Shown: positions 58,501 to 64,000 of the stretch, one piece after another
How the letters are laid out: every line of letters begins with the position of its first letter
Position numbering within the stretch: position 1 is the stretch's first letter
NCBI RefSeq assembly: GCF_022458985.1
Contig: NC_061777.1
Coordinates: forward strand, 17,945,668-18,009,667
From: Mugil cephalus
Lineage: Eukaryota > Chordata > Actinopteri > Mugiliformes > Mugilidae
Length of the DNA stretch: 64,000 nucleotides
Reading direction: 5' to 3'
Made by a program: the position numbers and the translations under genes
The notes under the pieces: generated by a model
The model's database searches: none
What the model was told of the DNA's origin: nothing
What the model saw: only the letters and a program-made list of their open reading frames with translations

Positions 58501-61500
58501 CTGGAACTCAATAGATATTCATGAACATTCTCGTATTTAGAGAAGGAAATAACTTAATACCGACAGTGTCGATGGAATAATAGCCATTTCCTGCCTGACT
58601 TGCAGCCCCTCAGAAAATGAGATTGCGCTGGCCGTCATTTTTCTTGTCTGCTGGGTGTTTCCGCGAAGAAGTCTATGGCCGCCGCTATGCGCCCTGCATT
58701 GGCAATGAGGTACAGATAGCGAGAGATGGCAGAGAGAGGGAGGGTGAGAGACAGAGGGAGAGCAAGGGTGGCTTCGACGGGAAACAGAGGATTTGTTGTC
58801 AGATTCACCACGAATAAAAAAAAAAAAAAAAACAGAGGGAAAACATAAAGTGAAAACATAAAAGGTAAAAGAAGATGTTTTATTTTCTAAAGCGCTGGGA
58901 TACGCTGCGTGATAAGGTGTCCCCGAGCCAAAAGACCTCTTAGGTTTTAGTGGAAACGCGACACAGCTCAGAGATGCCATTCCCTTCGCTGAGCCAAGGC
59001 AAATATTGCATTCGTGCGCTGATTAAGATTGATTACTTCTGTAAGGGATGGGGATACAAGCAAGAGAGACAAAAAAGAAAAAAAGGAGAGTGAGAAAAAG
59101 AAGATAGAAGAGGGAACTGAGTGACATGAGTGGTTGCCTGGCCTGAGAGACAAAGGAATCTTCCTAACTATTCCTTACCATTACTCGGCCTGTCACGGTA
59201 CCCCCTCCACCGGTCTTATAAATTAACCATCTCACAGAGGACTTCAATTCTGCAACCCTCTCTCCCTCTCTTTCACAATTAGGTTTGTCCTCTTTGTAAG
59301 CCTTCCTTATCTCTTTCTTTAACTCCGGCCTTCATCAGCGTGGACATATATCACGGTTCTACTTTTTCCGTTCTCAAAAAGTGCTCTGCATTCATCATGC
59401 CCTGAAGAAGAGCTGTTAGGACAACTACAGGAAAAAAAAAATCCACAGCATTAATTTGGACCTGTAAGACAATGCAGACAAATCCAAAATGCATTGTTCA
59501 GTGAGTTCAGCTTGAATTGTCACGTCAACCTTTGGCTGGCTTTGGCGCTGAGAAATCATAAACTAACTTTTAGTGCTAGCGAGTATTGCAAGGCTGCACT
59601 CCTGTGCACAGAAGTGGCCCGGTTCCCTTTGTGCGTCTCTGTGGAGAGTAAGTAGACCAAATCCAGGAATGGGTGGCTGAGCTTTGGCCATTTCAGTGTG
59701 ACTCTCTGTTGGGCACACACAGTCTGAAGCAGAGCGTCTCGCTATTTTTAGCTGAGTTGAAAGACACCACTCTGCGGATTGCTCTGTGAGCAGCGGGGAT
59801 GGAAAGAGAAAGTGTGTGTCCGTGGGTGCGTGGTAATTTTGTGTGGGATAATAGTGTGAATTTGTGCCGTGGGGAGAGATTCTTCTATGCGGAGTTCAGA
59901 GTTACAAGAAAGGACGTGGGGACACTGAAAAAGAGTGTGCGGTGGAGAAGCGGCGGTGGTGGTAGCACTCGAGGAGTTGGGGGCGGCGGTGGAGGAGGAG
60001 GAGGAGTGTTTAAATTAATTTGATCTTGGATGCCTCAGAGACAGGGCTGGTGTGAGCTAGCCATGCACCCAGACAGAAACCTGAGCAGATTGCTCCACTG
60101 CTTTGTATTCCAAATTAATTGGCCTCTGAAGATTGCCCTCCGCCCCTCACAACACTACTGATGCACATTTTCCTCCCCTCAATTAAAAGTGTGTATCCCA
60201 CATGCAGCCCTCTCCCTTAGTTCCCAGCGACTTCTCTCTCCTCTTGTTACCGAGAACAAACTGGGTCCTCACATCACAGCTCAGTGTGGCTGTTGGGAAA
60301 GAGAACTAAATTAAAAGCATCCGTCTATGTGTGCAGTGATGGCCTTTAATTGCATAAAGGGATAAGGCTGGTTATACCACATGTTATTTCAATTTTCAAA
60401 CTTGTCCCACGAGAATACATAAATTGCCTGTTGCCTAATTAAAATATTGCATTACTTTATACCATTGTTGTCCAAACACCATTAAGATTGACCAGTAACC
60501 CACCCGAGGAAAAATGTCCCCCACACTGGGAGTCACGTTACAGTCGACATGGGCACTGTTCTTTGTTTTAACTCAGGTCCACGTGATTCAAACAATACGA
60601 GTGCTTTGGATTAAAGCGCGGTGCGTTTAAGTTCACTGCTGAAAATAGTTCCAGACAAACGCACTATTTACTTCTAATTGAGTAACAGATTTGTGACCTG
60701 TTCTGAAAGTTTTGTGTCATCAGTTGGATGAATAAGGAGCTTGGACAGACTAGGGGTGTACTAAAATACAAACCACCACATAGTTGGTTTTGTCCTTCGC
60801 ATGGTTTTGATGATCAGAATAATAGTTTATTATTTACTTAAGAAAGCATCATGGGAATCAAATAGTCATGAAATGTAATTCTAGTAACTGATTTTTATTT
60901 TTATTATTGTTAGCTAACTCAAAACATGGTCTTTTTTTTTTTAAAACCTAACCATGTGTTTTTTGTTGCTTAACTTAAAGCAAGAACAATAGAACAACAC
61001 AAAAGGCAAACAAACACCATGTGAAAGCAGCGCTTAAGTTTAAAAATTAAGAAAAAATGTAAAGATAGTCTTACTGACTGGCTGGGCAGCGTTGCTACCA
61101 AAAAAAAAAAAAACAGAATATTTCACAAACTGCCTTGAGACTGAACTTCGTTTCAAATGCAGAACACAAACAGGAAGTTAGAATCCTGTATTGTACTTTC
61201 AAAAACGGACAATTCCTGACTATTCAATGAATATACTTTATATCATTTACCCAAGTATTACTGTTGTAATTAGCCTGGAAGCCAGCCCTAAATTCGGCCA
61301 TTTTTTATTTTTTTTATTGCTACATTTGGAATTTGTTTTGCCCGATGAAGATCCGCCAGGCCAATCAAATCATTTGGTTGGGCTTCATGCAGTGATGGAC
61401 AGAGAAGCGGATCAGTCATCTGAGTAGACATGGGATTTATGGCTCTCTGCAGGGAGCCTTATCTTGTGGATCAGTTCCTTTCAAAGGGCCGTTCATTTTG

Positions 61501-63718
61501 ATATTTATTTGTTTTTAAGATGCCACTCAGCGGGTGACTCATTTCATCCTCAAAATAATCACTGTGATAGGGTAAGATTTGGATCAGTACATATTCTCTT
61601 GGTGGGATATCGGAGTCTGTCTGCAGTGTTTCTAAAATATTGACTATAGATAGAAAAAAAAGATAGAAAAAAAAGTATTTATCATGTGAAATTCAGTAAA
61701 CACCTTAATCTGTGTGAAACATAGCAAAACATAAAGAAAGAAAGAACGGCTTGCAACTGCGACTCGTTTCCCATCGATCGTGCTAAAGAGCAGGTCAATA
61801 GATTTGGTTCATTCGCCAACGTCACAACTCTACATCTGGGAGCCATTGAGTTGATTTTGTTTAGAACAAACTGGCTGCCGTCAAAGAAGCAAAATGTTTC
61901 AGATTCCGCTATCGTGTCTGTTGTAAAAAAAAAAAAAAAAAAATACTGACAGCAAAACAACTTTTAGACGTATAACATGTAACAGTGATGAAGGCACTGG
62001 TCGGGAAGCAATCGTCACACAATCCGTTGCTCTGACTGGTTGTAGGACTATCCAGTTGCATGCAGATGGTTTTGATTGTTCGTCCCCTGTACGGCTGAAA
62101 CACTGCCCGTAATGAAAGACTTTCAGTAAGAACTGAATCAGGCTACGTGAGGCTGGCTGTGAACCGGCCTCGGCAGAAATCAAGTCAACACAAGAGGACG
62201 CTTTTTTTTTTTTCCGTTCAAGGTGACAATGAAGACCTATCAATTAACTGAAAGCAAAGAAGTGCACTTAATTGAACTGCTGCAAACCCTTTTTTACATC
62301 CATATCAATTACGTGATTTTATGTGCATCATAAACCCCGTGTAACAGACCTGATTGTTTGGTTGTTCCGTTCTTTATGTACTGTGAAAGCTCCCTGAGCA
62401 GCAGCAGGGGGGGCAGTTTATTGCTCCACCTGCAATACGCACAAGGCATTATTACCATTCTATCTATAAGTGCAACCCACCCTTGAAACGCTCGCAGGAA
62501 CAAGACCGGCCAGAACAAAATTGTGACGATAAACAAACAAACAAAAAAAAAAACACATCTTGAATACAGCTTACATTTGAGGTCTGCGTTTGATCCCTCA
62601 TACCGTACCCCGCGCTGTAAAGTCAATGAAGTGGAAAAGTGATCTGTCTTGAAGTAAAAATAGTAGAGGACTGTTCACGACTGACATATTTATTTATGAG
62701 AGTTTAGAAGTTTTGAGGCGAAGTAAAAATGTAGGATGAGTCTATTTATTGAACAAAGGACGGCAAAACACCACAACAAACACCAGGCAGAAACACTCCG
62801 AGATCCAAGATATTTCAGTCAGGAGAGATGTGAAAATGTTCTCAGAGGAGAATTGCCCCTGCGGACGACAAATGCCAAAACAACTCTGACAAAGAAAGAA
62901 AGGAGGAAAATATGAGTGAACAGAAGGAACAACAATTATTTATGTAAATAATGTGCCATTGCTGCTTATAATTAGTGGGAAAATTAAGCAGAGGAGAAAG
63001 GAGGGAGGGGGGATGGGGGGGCATCACGCATGTCACCCAACTAATTTTTCTCATGCAAATTAACAATTGAAATTATAAATGGAAATGGTGTTGTTGTGAT
63101 GGAAAGAGAAAGGGAGAGAGCACTGAGAGATACTTCTTCTTCTTCTTCTTTTTTTTTGTCTTCACTCTGTTTGGAATTCATTAGCCGGTGAAGCAAGCAG
63201 AGGCAGATGCGGTTTGACACAAAGGGTGAAGTCGATCGCGGCAGCAGGGGGAGAGGAGTTCGGATTATTATTTCGGACAGAGTTGCCTCAAAAATACAAC
63301 TGCTACACGCAAGGTGGTGGAAACACAACGTTGTTATGCGCGGCCCTTATGGTGATTGTTATACTTAAACGCTGCCTTTGAGCTCATTACTGACGTGTAA
63401 GACTGGAAGAGTCAGTGCGGGTCTGATTTATTTGTCCTGCAGTACTCGTCCTTGGCCGTAAAAGCTGACCTGTGGTATTAGTCTCCGTCCGTGACACCGT
63501 CAGTGTCAGTACGCACAGATCTGGTGAGCTGAGGTGCTGACACGTTATCAGACACCAAATCCCCGCCGCTTTCCCAGTGAGAGGCGCTGGTTGCAGCAAC
63601 CATAAAGGCAGTGTCAATGAAGGTGTGATAACTGTGAAAGTCTGTCTACATGTGTCTCCTGTCGGCTCGTCTCTCCCGTTCCTCCTTGCTCACCAACCAC
63701 CACCACCAGCAGCACCTA

Positions 63719-63771
<53 letters not shown>

Positions 63772-64000
63772 ACACACACTCCCCGACCTGCTTTCTGCCT
63801 CCCCTCTGTCATTGGGAAGTGTTTTTAAAAGAAGGAGCCGGGATCAAACGAAGTCGGAAAATGCCTGTCTGGCGTTCATCTGACAGCCCTGCATCCTGAA
63901 CCCTTTTAAAAGAGGGTGCAGAGGAAAAAAGGGAGAGGAAAATAGGACATGTTTCGCACAATTTATGCAGCGTTAATTTTCCAGCCCCCGCGTCGACTGT
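52546..64000. other. Gene-free 3' part of the window
   Basis: No supported exon. Low-complexity items: T run near 54,010-54,029, CCA run 57,753-57,771, GGC/GGA run about 59,950-60,006, A run 61,925-61,943, CTT run 63,132-63,158. Around 55,850-56,155 is a stretch styled like a dispersed fish repeat (GACCCCCTGTTGAAGACCCA). AT-rich TAATTA/AATTAA-dense blocks, for example 60,100-60,450, may be regulatory. Confidence 0.5.
63722..63768 (+). repeat. (CA)n microsatellite
   Basis: CA run of about 46 bp followed by an imperfect CA tail. Confidence 0.97.

Noticed and set aside
1..64000. CRISPR arrays, bacterial operons, riboswitches or viral genes
   Set aside because: The sequence is vertebrate with spliced genes; no regularly spaced direct repeats other than the coding minisatellite, and no viral protein signal was seen.

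Overview
The window is vertebrate nuclear DNA, almost certainly from a ray-finned (teleost) fish. Genes are split by GT-AG introns, microsatellites and short homopolymers are common, and the mobile-element debris is of fish type: hAT and Tc1 deletion derivatives, tRNA-derived SINEs, an L2/CR1-like LINE end and a tyrosine-recombinase relic. Two adjacent genes fix the locus. tcf7l1 is followed in the same orientation by tgoln2, the order seen at human 2p11.2 (TCF7L1-TGOLN2).

Region by region: 1-15,850 holds the 3' two thirds of tcf7l1 (nine coding exons, 449 codons plus stop, poly(A) signal). The N-terminal beta-catenin-binding exons lie upstream of the window. 15,850-20,830 is intergenic, with a LINE end, a frameshifted KIAA1958/DUF3504-like relic on the minus strand and CTCF-like motifs. 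20,831-24,374 is tgoln2, whose luminal domain has become a long array of a 10-residue repeat that is not in one reading frame in this assembly. 27,885-28,660 is a minus-strand dual-specificity phosphatase of the DUSP14/18/21 group with an uninterrupted reading frame. It is bracketed by two diverged direct copies of a segment of roughly 0.45 kb. 31,670-34,043 contains a candidate small three-exon gene I do not recognise, behind an RFX X-box in CpG-rich DNA, with an hAT deletion element in its first intron. From about 34,050 to the end I find no convincing coding exon. That part holds mobile-element remnants (Tc1 derivative, long-armed foldback element, SINEs), microsatellites and blocks of AT-rich sequence that look like non-coding regulatory DNA, which alignment would have to confirm.

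The genes do not form one pathway. Tcf7l1 is the HMG-box repressor at the end of canonical Wnt signalling, Tgoln2 is a cycling trans-Golgi membrane protein, and the phosphatase is a small cytosolic or mitochondrial enzyme. The points most worth checking are the candidate X-box gene, the frame break in tgoln2, the degenerate LVPQ motif of Tcf7l1, and the duplicated segments around the phosphatase. I see no wholly new biological system here; the unrecognised gene is the best candidate for novelty.
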